From: Macrocybe gigantea
Taxonomy: Eukaryota; Basidiomycota; Agaricomycetes; Agaricales; Callistosporiaceae
NCBI GenBank assembly: GCA_011319805.1
Contig: SJRY01000255.1
Coordinates: 372,001-436,000 of the forward strand
Length of the DNA stretch: 64,000 nt
Direction: 5' to 3'
Under the pieces are notes generated by a model. That model did no database searches and had not been told where the DNA came from. It saw nothing but the letters and a program-made list of their open reading frames with translations. Position 1 is the stretch's first letter. Every line of letters starts with the position of its first letter. Shown here in pieces: positions 22,292-34,200 of the stretch. The position numbers were made by a program, and so were the translations under genes.

Positions 22292-25200
22292 TTAGACGCC
22301 ATAACGAGCTGCTAGCCGCTCCTGGATGGCAGGTGGGAAAGATGCAACTTGAGCTGCCCATCCAGCTTCGTCGTGCTGTTTGAACCCTTGTAATAATGTC
22401 TGGAACATGTTGTTGAGTTCAGGCGACGGCTGATTCCAGCGTACAATGGAATTGCAGAACCACAGTAAGCTCTGTCGAACAAAGGCATCAGCAAAGCAAT
22501 GAGCGGGAAATAATGGAAATCGATGCTCGCCTTGGCGATGCCTGCCGGATTTGTCTGCACGAGGGTGCAGAGCCCGCGGAAGGCGGAATCCTTCTCTTCG
22601 TTGTCGCGGATTTCATAAAGAGCCTGGCACCAGGCCTGAGCGAATTCAGGCAGGTGCGGTGCAACGAGGTCTGGATGCATCAACCCGATCCTTCCTATTG
22701 AAACAGCGGCATTTTCGTGGAGGCTGCGGGCGCTTTGGGGTGCAGAAGGATGGGAATCAGACGTGAAATGAGCGGATTGACCCATTGCCTGAATTCGGGA
22801 TCATCTAATGCAACACGTCAGCTACAATGGAAAATGCCAAGGCGTCACCGCTACAAAACGTACCCCGTCCGTATCGCAAAGCGACTTCGCCGACAGACCA
22901 TGCCGCGTTATTCGAAGCGGAAATAAACTCCACCTTCGGTTCAGGGTCGAGCTGCAAGATTAGCTCGTCCATGATGCCCGGCATGTGGGGCCGCAATAGC
23001 ACGAAGCATCCCATAGCCAAGTCACCCACCAATGCGTAGGCTGATTGCCTGACAGGCGCCTGGGATGCTTGAGGCAGATCGTGAGCAGGGTCAGCAAAGG
23101 AGGCTGGCTCGTGGAGATGAAGGGCTCCAAAGCCATGCCAAGTCCCTGCGTCAAGCCAGAGAGCAGATCGAGCGCGACAACCAGGAAGGACTTATCCGGT
23201 TCATCGAGTTCCGGATTCTGCTGGTACGCCTGGTACTGCAAGAGAGAGTTATGGATGATGGTCTTGCACCTGTCGAAGACAGGTCCGCGTAAGGCAGAAA
23301 GGCAGGTCCCATCGCTATGGTCACTGATGCCAGGCACTTGGTGCAAAATTAGCTTCAACAGGGCAGGTATGGTTACGACCCGTACCTCGAGCAACGGGAT
23401 AAGATCCTCATCTGTATCCTTCAACTTTGCCCATCGCACCGTCAATGGAGGCATGAGGATCTCAACGTATGTCGGATTTGCCAACGCTCTGCCGACTGCG
23501 TCCGCCAACGTGCCGATAGCATCATACAGGATGAGCATGTTTTTATGCTGATAAAGGTCGAAGGCGAAGACGAGGTTCCTGAGAACAGGCTCGAGGTATG
23601 GTCCCAGTTCTGAGCCGGCATCTTCCTCCAGAGTAGCAAACGCGCTGCAACCAGCCTCCTGCACACGTTTGTTGTTGTCCAAGACCATACGAAGAAGCTT
23701 AAAAAGAGATGGATGAGATTTTTTACCTTCCAGCTAAGTAAAATGTATATCACGCACCCCTCCATCGTTGGAATGAAATATTGGTTTTTGTGCTCCTCAG
23801 AGACTGGCTGAGTGCACCAACTGGCATACCGTCCGAGAGTCCAACAAGTAATTGATCGTACCAGGGGCTGTCAATGACGTCAGCAAATATGCCAATCAAG
23901 TAAATTGGAAAAAAAAAGTTTGACCTTGGGTTCATTAAGAGTGTTGATCAAATAGGGAATGAGAGTTGGCAAATGGGGTTCAATGGCCTCGATACAACCT
24001 GTCATGACAAGTGTTAAATATCGATTTCTTCGAGTTGCCCTGGCGGAGAGACGCACCTTCAGCCATGGCCCCCAAGGCGAGGATACCGCTTTCCCTCTGC
24101 AGCCAATCCTGGCTCCACAGTTTATCCTTCAAAGGACCCAGGAGAACGTTCAGAAGATCTCCACTAAATCGAACGGCAAGAACATCCAACGCAGCTGCTG
24201 CACACTTCCTCAAATTCCATTCCGTAGACATTTCATCCGCGAAATCGTCATCATCGAAGTCGTACTCATCTTCCTCATCAGAATCAATCGTCTCCTCCCC
24301 GTATGCGCCGATTCGAGGTTTCGGGGGCCGGACTCGCCCTCCTCACGCTCCAGACCATGGGCCTTTGCACCATAGTGACGCGGCTTGATATCTGTCTCCT
24401 TGTCAGGCACCGCGGCGTCTTCTGCATCGTCCTGCAGCCATAAAAGATCGTCTTCACCGTAGATCATGCAGTCGAGCAAGACAGGCGCCACCTTTCCCAA
24501 GAGCGGGTGGAGGTACGGGGCCAGTCCGCGTCTTCCGCAAATGTCAGCCAGAACTCACAAGCCTCCAATGCAACATTCTCGTTCTTGTCTTTCGTTGAAT
24601 ATAGCATGTACTCTGCGACATTCGACATCTCCGGCATGAGCTTTTCGGGTCGAGCGGCCAGGAGGAGCACAAGGCTTGACAGACGTGCCGTCGGACGGAA
24701 GGGTCGTCATCAGAGGCGCGTTTGAACAGCAAGCAATGAAACTGTCGATGTGAACGAACAGCGATTGACAAGATATCGGCACAAAGTATGAGAGGCACGC
24801 GACGGCGTGTGAGCGCATCTTTGCTGATGGATGCTCGGAGAGCATCAGGAATTTTGGAATCATGAAATCGAGCGGTCTGGTTCCGTTTATCTCTACATCC
24901 ATTTTACGTGGGTAGTCTTCGCAGGCTTTTTCCAACGCGTTAAACGCGGCCTAGGCAAAACGGTCGTCAGTTTCTGTTGATCGAACGACATTCCGATGCA
25001 AGACAAAGGTCATAGAACCGGCAAGATGGACCCTGACGAAGACCACAGCTTTAGAGCATCCTCGCCCGCTTTGATCAACCCACAACAGGCAGCATTCCGA
25101 TGCCCCAAATGCCGTTCCGCGAAAGAAAAGCTAAAGAGACGCACTTCTTGTCTATCTAAATCGTTAGAATCTAGCGTGTTGACGAGCTCCTGCAAACATT

Positions 25201-25642
25201 CTGGCCAGTTCCTCGGTTCCAAGACTCCGAGAAAGGCGACAATGTCTTGGCTCGCCGCGTTGCGAATCATGATCGAGGGATCGTTGAAAGCCTGAAGGAC
25301 GGCCGATTTGACGTACTGAGCGACGTCTGGGGGAGCAGAGAGAATGAGGCGTGAGTTATTTTTCAATAGATATCCAGCTATCGTTCGAATGCGATCTTCT
25401 TCCTGGGTCATGGTGCTCAGTATATATGCCAGATAGGCGATATACTCTGGTGCGCGCGTGAATTGGTTGAGTTTCTGCAAGAATTTGTATCGATAAGTAA
25501 AGAGAAAGTGCCAGACAGGCGAAAACGGCGGGCGACGTACTTGGGTGATGGTGCGCTGCACGGCAGTGTTCATATCGGTGGATTCGTGAATCGTCTGCAG
25601 GATTTCCTGCAAACCAGCAGGTTGGGGTGACCAGGACGTCAT
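22292..25642 (-). CDS. KAP104: Transportin / karyopherin beta-2 (nuclear import receptor)
   Basis: The protein starts [18 protein letters not shown] at 25642 and consists of HEAT repeats throughout. Recognisable blocks are [29 protein letters not shown], then [73 protein letters not shown] and the C-terminus [16 protein letters not shown]. The acidic loop typical of transportin ([18 protein letters not shown]) lies before WNLRKC; in the family it helps RanGTP release cargo. Kap104 imports PY-NLS cargo such as mRNA-binding proteins. Frame is lost by one base near 24325 (a run of G on the plus strand) and near 23285. The order of blocks is otherwise complete and intact. Confidence 0.92.
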
Positions 25643-26101
25643 TTTCGAAGAACAGACGCGTTGAATCGAGGAAGAGGTGGACGCCCACGACGAGGAGAGT
25701 CGCAATGGGGCTTTGGAATAAAGAAGCGGCCAACTCTCAGCCTAGATCTAAGTCACCAATTCTTTGTTTGGCTATGTGTACCATCTGTCACGCTCATCAC
25801 TGTGATCAACCTCGCGCTTCTGATCCACCTGTCCCCGCGTCTGCTGCACATTTTAAATAATTTCTATACAAATCCCTTTCTATGTGCTGTAAGGACAACG
25901 CTGAGGAGTCCGTATCCAATGAAATTGAGCATAATCGTGGAAGATAAGATCAACGACCCGTCCAACGGATACGGACAAGATCATATCACTGGATAGGGCT
26001 TAAACCGAAGAGAATTGAAACCTTGTTCCTGTTTTCACTGGCGGTGATGTTTCCGCCGCGTGCGTCATGGACTCAGCCGCAGCGCGAAATTTATCACGAG
26101 T
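25643..26101. other. intergenic, transportin promoter
   Basis: The start of transportin and the stop of the FSH1-like gene flank 459 bases without a convincing frame. Confidence 0.4.
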
Positions 26102-27447
26102 TCAGAGCTTCATGAGCACAGCGGAATCAGTGCCCGCTCCTGTCGGTGTCGCAGCCCCAGAATTCGGGTTTGAGACGCTGATTCCGCTAGGAGAAGCTAT
26201 GTCTGCGGTGGGATCTTTCATGTAGTCTCGAAGGAACTTCCGCCACGGCCCCTTTGATGGCAAAAAGTGTCCTAGACACCGCAACGATCAGTCCATCTCA
26301 GATGCTCGTAGCTTTTGAGATGGATCGGCCATCACTTACCGCCTTCATGCTCTTCAACTCGCTTGTTGCTCGAAACCTGTATTAAGGCCCTGGATCGTTC
26401 CTCGACGACTATCACATCCGTCTTGCCGAGGATATGCAATGTCGGGGTGGAGTAAAAAGGCTCAAAGAAGGGGTTGCATAATGGGTCGTTGGCCTTGAAA
26501 CCAGATACGGAAATGCAGAATTGGCTATTCCATAAGATCAATAACAACAATTTAGACTAAAACGAAACTCACAATGGAGGGTGGGGAGGCTGGCCATCAA
26601 CCAGGAAAGGGGGGTACAGGTGAGGGCGTTCTAGCTAAAACATATACGGTTAGGTCGCCGGGGGAGCAGAAAATGAACGCGCACGATACACACCAATGCA
26701 GCGATGACAGCCGCAAACGCAGCTCCTTGACTGTTTACACGATGAAAGGAATCAGCCCGGATGCTACGGTGCATACTGAAGCCAGGACGTGCCTGAATCC
26801 AAGCACTCCCTAGGAGCAAGGCAAAGAAGTGTCAGCGGCTGGAGATCGACGAGGCGTAGCGACCATACATCAAATCGGCGCGCTTTTAACGTATCCCGCA
26901 CGAGTGCCAGGGACTCTGCCAGCCCAACCGCCTGCGTCCGTTCCTTGTTGGACTTCCACCATCCACGAGGCTTCAACGCCGGGTCTTCGTTCACTGGCGA
27001 CACCTCCGCAGCCTGAAGGGACGCATCCAACGCCTGTGGGGATGCACCGACCAGATCGACGGGCTGCAGCACGATCGGAGCGTCGAGAAACACTAGGGGT
27101 TCCGAGAGGAGGCGTGAGGGCTGTCAGTCGTGCGTCGAAAGGAACGGAATGCACACGGAAGAGCGAAGGGTCAGCGACGCGCACCAAGTTCGATCCCGCT
27201 ATTTCCGCACTCCTTGCGCAACGCGCCAAGCTGCGGCAATGAAAAATCGTGTCAGGCCTTATATCCGACTTGAATATTTCTACCAATCTAGGCTCACCCT
27301 TTTGCTGAACACGCTTGCGTTCTGTGAATAGCTGAAACAAAAAGCCGGGAATCCTGGCATCGGTATCTCGTGCAAAAAAAGCCTTCATAAAAGATCGGGA
27401 AATTTTCACCCGTGCAGCGCCAGGACTGTCCTCACTGGCGAAGACAT
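26102..27447 (-). CDS. FSH1: FSH1-family serine hydrolase
   Basis: From the ATG at 27447, splicing gives MSSPVRTVLALHGYSQNASV then FSKRLGALRKECG, the typical N-terminus of the FSH1 (PF03959) alpha/beta hydrolases. A central GVLGFSQGAAFAAVIAAL carries the nucleophile Ser in GFSQG. Later SGFKANDPL, PTLHILGKTDVIV (catalytic Asp region) and HEGGHFLPSKGPW (catalytic His) complete the triad. An insertion around PKDAS... KPRGWWKSNKE is common in fungal members. The physiological substrate is unknown; human OVCA2 is a relative. The nucleophile Ser codon is itself split by a GC-AG intron. One base appears missing near 27186, between SGIEL and LVRVADP. Confidence 0.83.
26731..26792 (-). other. GC-AG intron splitting the catalytic Ser codon of the FSH1-like gene
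   Basis: On the minus strand the donor is AG|GCACGT and the acceptor is TAAACAG. Joining gives GGA TTC AG-T CAA, that is G-F-S-Q. No GT donor at this point restores the GFSQG motif. Confidence 0.65.
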
Positions 27448-27730
27448 TTTGCTTCCAAGCGATCTGAGCAAAGCGGCAAATCTGCGCAAAACAGGCTGTC
27501 TGGGTAGGCGAGTAGTTGAGAGTGAGTGGTAATCACAATTTCAATTTTCGATTGAACCGGGGATGATTGTTTGCCTAGCCGGATCCGGGGTTAGGCAGCC
27601 TAACCGGAGTAAGTAAGGATAAGGAATGTGCTCCGTTCATTCCGAAATGCTACATACAATACATCTTTTGCATTTTGGTGTGGTTTAGATTGGAATATTA
27701 GTCTTACATTATAACTACTCTGAATGTATG

Positions 27731-28945
27731 TCATCCTCTTGGAGGAACGTCATCTTCTCCATCACAGGCGCTGACGCGCTCATACACGGCAAACACGATA
27801 GCCTGCCCAGGTGCGACACGCAGAACACGGGGTGTGATGCCCTTGTAAAACGAGCGAAAACCTTCCATTTTCCACATATCCTTCGCAATGGCCGTGATAC
27901 GCTGCAATGCGCTGACGCCAGGTTGTGCAGGGGCTTTTTGCAGACCTGTTTGGAGGCTTAACAAACGAACTCTAGGTAGAAAAAAGGCAAAGAACACGCA
28001 CGAGTCTTGATCGTGTCTATGGGTGCGTTTGAGAACGGACCCATCGCACCAGAAATGAGACCGATGAACATGTGCTGATACGACGGAAGCTCGGTCAAGT
28101 CTGGCTGAAGCCGGTGCGCCAGCTTTTTCAACTCCTGGTAGGCTGTAAAGTTTGCTCCTATATCGGCGGATCAGTGGGGGAAGAGAGGTGGGGTAAAATA
28201 TAAGGTTTTTACCTTGATTCGTCGCCTGTCGTAGTGCAGTCAACGACACACCACGATACAGTGCTGAAACCCCCTCTTCACGAAGAATGGTATAGACAGC
28301 ATGGCCAGCATTTCTGTATCTCGGGGTATCCATGGGATCCGCTAAAGAGTGTTGCTGCGCCTGCAGCCGAATTTTAACAACCTCCATCGGCGTCACGACG
28401 GCAATAGCCTCCGTCGTTCCAGCAGCGAGGCCAGCTGTTTCTGCGGATGAGAGGGGCGAGATATGCGATGACACGCGCGATGCTTGCCTACAAAAATAGC
28501 CCCCACGCTCGCCTTACCCGTCTCCTTGTCTGTCAGCCAGCCCTTGTATGCCTCAAAGCTCGCGAAACGGATGGCCATTTTAGGGACAATCCCAGACAAG
28601 ACGGCGCCAAGACCCTTGTACAAGGCTAGGGGCGTCTCACGTCTGACGATATAAGCTCCAGTGGCGAAAACGCCCCTAGGCTTAACCTACAGACGGGAAC
28701 GTCAGAACTAAATGAGTCAGATCATCATCCTAAAAACCCACTCCAGGATGTCGGCCACTTCTCGAGAGCTGCATGCGGACCTTGATTGTGTCGAGAGGCT
28801 GACATACCAACTGAATTGCGATATGAGTAAAGTCCTCAAATTTCTTTGGAAAAAAAGGACATACAGCCTCGCATGCGCCCGCAATACCTCCAGCGGTGAT
28901 GTGGGTCGCGAAGCCGACAGGCTTCTTGTTACCGGATCGCGACAT
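27731..28945 (-). CDS. SFC1: Mitochondrial succinate/fumarate carrier (SFC1/ACR1-like)
   Basis: The start MSRSGNKKPVGFATHITAGG at 28945 leads into three carrier repeats with signatures QPLDTIKVRMQL, TPMEVVKIRLQA and NAPIDTIKTR. The phrase AVLSGIVPKMAIRFASFEAYK is characteristic of Sfc1/Acr1 proteins, as is the C-terminal VLRVAPGQAIVFAVYE. In yeast this protein exchanges cytosolic succinate for mitochondrial fumarate and is needed for growth on C2 carbon sources. At least four short introns interrupt it. The ending DGEDDVPPRG is unremarkable. Substrate is assigned by family resemblance only. Confidence 0.88.
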
Positions 28946-29924
28946 GAGTCAAAGACACTGCAAGCAAGGTAGGTCTCGTGCGGGTTGCCAGAATGTGCAG
29001 AGGAGAGAGAGGGCGGGGAAAATTGGGGGCGGAAAGGCAGGCTATGACATAGAGGATCGGGAGAAGGGGGGTAATTTATTTAACATGTGAATGGACTTTG
29101 CCAGCCGCTGCCGGAGAGCTTAAAGGATGCTCAGTCTTCCTTCCTCCGGCGACGCGGTCCACGGGACATTGAAGCTGATTTACTTCGCGGAATGCCGCAT
29201 TTGCTCCGCGCCAGAATTGTCTTAGACATTTCAAAGTAGGACAGCTTTGCCTCAACGCGTCCCAAAGTTAACCCGAAGCCGAAATCACAAGTGCATTTGC
29301 TTACCATTATTAGACGGTCCCCCGTAGCTGTCTTTCTCGTCCTCCGTTTCTCTCGAACAAGTCACCAAAGCTCCATCTCCATCCTTGCTCCTGTTGTCCG
29401 TGAGGAAAACGTCCAAGCATCAATTCAATAGGCCTTGGGGATAGACACATCGGGCGTTTCCCGAGGATTCTGAATGCTGTTGGCTTAAATAACAACTTGG
29501 TAGTCTGGAACGGCCTGGCTTCAGCCCAAGAGCAACAACTCTATTGGTTGCTGCTTCCTTTGGCAGGGATGAGAAAGTGTAAAGAGCAGTTGATCATGAG
29601 CCTGTCAAAGGCAAGATGACAAGACAGGCTATTGTTAATCCGCGCTGCCTATTTTCTGATCAAAAAGGACAGTCGGCCCAGACGTGGTTTAGCCCCACAC
29701 ATCATTCTCCAATAAGCACAATGCTCGACGACCCCGCAATGACAGAAAATTGGAGAAAAGCAGAGAACCTCTGCGTTTGCAACATTGAGTTGAGTGTGGC
29801 TTGCATCACGTAAACAGGCACGAGTCAGCAATCGATTGAGGACTGAGAAAGGATAAAAAAACATGGGGGCCACAACCACCTCCTTCTTCCCTTGCATGCA
29901 ACAAAATTGACTGCCCAACGCTGT
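28946..29924. other. intergenic between divergent SFC1 and homeodomain genes
   Basis: Nearly 1 kb without a supported gene. The regulatory regions of both divergent genes must lie here. Short frames have no conserved features. Confidence 0.45.
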
Positions 29925-31001
29925 ATGCTCCCAAGTCAATCGCCATCCAATCAAGCACAGTTCGCAGTTCGGAAGCGGGCACCTCGCATCAAACAGGCCG
30001 GAGTTGCCATCTTAGAAGGTACCAGTCCAGAATTCCATCAGGCCTCCGGATGCGGCCGCTGTTGGCGGTTTACCCTGCTCAACCTTCTGCTCCCGTCCAT
30101 CAGAATACTACAGACAAAATCCAACATCAGATCCTCCTCTAGAGGACCAAGAGAGGCTTCTGCAGCAAATCCACGTTGGTTTTTTTTCTTGATCTTATGA
30201 CAGATGAGGATTTTTTTCTGAGGCTGTCTTCCCCAAAGGCAATCCCTGGATGTGAACACTATGAAGCCCATAATCTGCACAGTTGGTTCTATCGCCGCCG
30301 GCCAATGAAAAACCCGGACACGAAAAATGCCATGTTTTTCTCATCATGTAAGCCCTCAGCTCTCCGAACATCTTTTCAATGTCGATCACCATCGCACGAC
30401 ATCTTGCAGATCCCACTCTGACAAACCAAGCGATTGTCCATCTCACAAATCTGCACAACGCACAACCTTTCCCCCCTGACAATGTCATTGACACATGGGC
30501 TACACTTTTGCTTGCAAACAAGGAGGACGTGGTGGCATGGATTGAAGAACAGAACTTGGTCAAAGGCCTTAAAAGCACGCAGATGACATCTCCCCACTTG
30601 CCTACACCTGTCTCGCCTGGACCATCTGCCACCACTGGCTATGATAGGAGCACTAAGTGGGTCGGGAAGGTTGATCCTACGATTTCACCTGTCCTTCCGC
30701 CTTCACCCCAATCCGCGACCTTCCGCACGAGCAAGTTTGTAACACAGGAAACATCCGATGTATGCATCCTTTCACACACTTGTAAGAAGCGGCAGCATTC
30801 ATCCTATTCTTTGTTCATCAGGTTAAAACTCCACGCCACTTACCACGGCAGCTGTTGCTTCAAGCTTTGGCCGAAGCCGCTATAAAGCCGAGTTTGGAAT
30901 ATGCCGGCACTCTCGCACCTCAAAACGCAATTGAATTCGAAAGGATGTTCGGTCATTACACCGACAAAATGAACTTCATCATCGCCCAGTGTCATGATTG
31001 A
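29925..31001 (+). CDS. Atypical homeodomain-like protein
   Basis: Five exons (about 29925-30018, 30104-30174, 30239-30346, 30410-30759, 30822-31001) give one frame from MLPSQSPSNQAQF to a TGA at 30999. Residues about 17-80 read KRAPRIKQAGVAILEEYYRQ, then NPTSDPPLEDQERLLQQIH, AIPGCEHYEAHNLHSWFYRRR. This has the homeodomain layout: basic arm, helix 1 with the LEEYY hydrophobic core, helix 2 with ERLLQQI, and a recognition helix ending WFxxRR. It is slightly longer than the 60-residue standard. The usually invariant Asn of WFxNxR is Arg here. The rest (LTNLHNAQPFPPDNVIDTWA, a Ser/Pro linker, a C-terminal helical stretch) is unknown. It is probably a nuclear DNA-binding protein, a role inferred only from the fold. 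Confidence 0.72.
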
Positions 31002-31236
31002 CAGTGATTCTGAGGTGCCTCTACCTTCTCACCAGTATGACATTCCTCGTTGATCCTTTAGCTCCAATTGTAGTCATGCTCTCGTACAATGTCTCATCAT
31101 GCTTGATATTTCCCTGCTTTCGTTCCTTTGATACCAAATGTTGCCAATACCTAAATATTGTATTAGAAGGTAATAATATTGCACTGTACAAAATGTGTAA
31201 CAGATAGAGAAAGATTCTATCATAAATATAACCCTA

Positions 31237-34200
31237 TTAGATTTTCCATTCCTTGAAGAATGCCCAATCCCATTGGACCATGCGGATCATATAATCGACT
31301 ACAGTTCCACCCTCATCTTCTGGCTCTTCCATGTTCTGGGCGTCGTCATCTTTGATGTCCGGGGTTGCGGTGATGCCAACTTCCTGGGAGGCGTTGTCAG
31401 GCCTACCATCCCCATTCCCCACGGCAGTCTCAACAAAGTCTCCGCCAAAGTCAGCCTCATCCGCGCCCTCCAGAAAGACTTCCTCCCGAGCAGCCACGGC
31501 GGCAGCGTGCGCATCTTCAGTGTCTTCAAATTCGCCCAACGCTTTGGTTAACGCATTCTCATCACTGAACAGCGTCCTCCAGTCGAATTCGCCCTTCTGG
31601 ATGACAAGATCGTCAAGCGATCGCTTCTGATTCGCTTTCCGAAGCATGGCTTCTTCTACCGTGTGCTGGGATACGAACCGATAGATGTGAACGTCACGAA
31701 TCTGGCCAATTCGATGGGCTCTGATGACATTTCGGTTGAGAAATGACATCGGCAAGTTAGAACGGAAGAATGACGTACCTGTCTTCACATTGCCGGTCCA
31801 TCTGGGGATTAAAGTCGCTGTCATAGAAGACGACAGTATCCGCGCCGGTCAGGCTGGGAAGCAGTCAGTCATTGCTTCTGTTCAACACATCTCAAAGGAA
31901 ACAACATACTTGATCCCAACGCCTCCGGATCTTGAGGAAGCAATGAAACAAAACACCGCTGGTCAACATTGAAACGCTCTGTGATGTATTGCCGATCTTC
32001 GATTTTAGTGGCTCCATCCAGTCGCAGGTAAAGATATCCATGAATATTCAGAAAGATCTCAAGAACGTCCAAAATTCGCGTCATCTGTGTGAATATGAGT
32101 ACCCGGTGGCCGCCTGCCTTCTTGTCGCGTAGCAGCCGATCAAGCTCTTGAAGTTTGCCACAATCGTACTGCAGAAGCGAGGGATCTGGAAAAGCGATTT
32201 GGAGTTTGACACTTGCTCTGTGGAGTGGGCTGTCAAAATCCCAAGACTGCGCCGCCAGATAGTCCTCCGCGCCGGTAAGAGCAAACCGAGGAAGATCCAG
32301 GGCCACAACAGCCGGCGTTGCAAATGCAAATTTGTCGATGAATGGCGCCATGTCATCCGCACGAGTGGAGTATGATTTGACCATGGAATTCGAGATTTGT
32401 GTCACATCCCACGAACGGCATTGTGTGCCGATATTGGAAAGAGGTATGATGGGATGGTGACATTCGGTGGCAACGTCGAGCAATTCTGAGCCATAGAGAG
32501 GCACTCTGTCGCAGCGCAGCCTATTAAGGTAGCCAATGTGTGACCAACGAGCGATGTGATCAGCACGCTCAAGATACGCGGAGTACCTTCGAAATCCATG
32601 GACTGTCCGAGTATCTTTTGGTGGAGGCTCTCCTGCTACCTCTGTGGCATGAGGCAAAAGGGAAGTGGCATCTAGACGTTTCGTCTCAAGTGCGGCGATA
32701 CGGGACATATTCTGAAGACCAGTGAATGCTAAGCCCAGAACACCGAGATCTATATGTTCGTCGGCCTCTTGCAGTAGTCGTCGACGTAACAACAGCTCTT
32801 TGATTTCGAAATCTGACACAGCTGACTTGGGCATCGCAAACGAGGTCACGATCGGCCGCACCTCAAACAAGTCAGGATGGTTGCAGACCTTTCGCAATTG
32901 CATCAGAATATTGGCGATCTTCTGATAAATGCCGGATTGTAACGCGTCTTGGGTTTGGGCGCGAGACATGAATTCATCATATAGAAAACGCTGCCGCTTG
33001 GAAAGGGGACATAGCACCAAGTGTTCATATTTGCTGGGCAGCTCTTTCTCGACATCTCGCTTGAGGCGACGGAGAAGATAGGGCCTGAGAACCGTGTGCA
33101 GCTTCGAAACCCGTTGCATTGTCTCCTCGTCGTATGCATTACCCATTTCAATAGCTTTTTCCAGAGGGTCTGAACAGAGAATGGTAAGTATGGGAAACAA
33201 AGTGCTGACCGTAATCAGATGGGCATACTTGAGAACCAATCGCCAAACTCTTTCAAGTTCACAAAGTTGGTGCCTGACATCAAGAATTGCAAGAGTGCCC
33301 AGAGTTCAGTGAGATTGTTTTGGAGTGGTGTCCCAGTGAGAAGAAGACGACGGAAAGAGCGAAACATGAGGAGGGTATTCCACCTTTGTGACTTGAAATT
33401 CTTGATCATATGAGCTTCGTCAAGAATCATATAGTACCAGGCTTTGCGCTTGAATATATGCGCATCTCTGCTGGCTAGGGCATAGGAGGTAACGCATACG
33501 TTGAAATGATACTTGTCATTCCATCCTTGCCGTAGCTCTTTCCGGCGTTTGGTGTGGCCATGATAGCTCAAGATCTTGAATCCAGGAAGAAACTTCTTGA
33601 ACTCCATCTCCCAATTTAACAGAACGCTCGTCGGCACAACCTGCACTCAAACTCAACAATGCTAAGAACCGTAAGGCGTTGATTGAACCTACGATCAGAT
33701 GAGGCCCCCATATTCCCCTGTCGCAGGCAAGATGTGCCAGCAATGCAATGGTCTGGATAGTTTTTCTACGGAATAAAGCATCAGACTGGGCAGAATGTGA
33801 ACAAAAGGCGTAAAAGGAGCACCCTAATCCCATCTCATCCGCAAGGATGCCGTTGACGTTATTAGCATGCAGACTGGCCAACCATTCCAAGCCTGATATT
33901 TGATAAGGCCGAAGAACACCTCGGAGCAGTAATGGTGGTTTAATCTTCGATTCAGGATCCCAATCAACAGGGGCTACGATGTAGGGTTTGAGGTATTCAG
34001 GTATCGGTTTCACTGTCTCATCGACGTCCATGGATTCCTCGCGTCTCTTTGCATCGGGCGCAGAGTCAGTGGGAACTGCAGCACCTTCCTCCACCATTGG
34101 GCCATCAGGTGCAGGGCTGCTTGGGTGCGATGCAGTCAATGGTGTGCGAGATTCATTCGATGTTGACGGGTGGTCAGGATCTATGCTTTGAGCTCGACCC

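Noticed and set aside
23045..23551. Long plus-strand frame inside transportin
   Set aside because: It is antisense to clearly conserved HEAT-repeat exons and has no features of its own.
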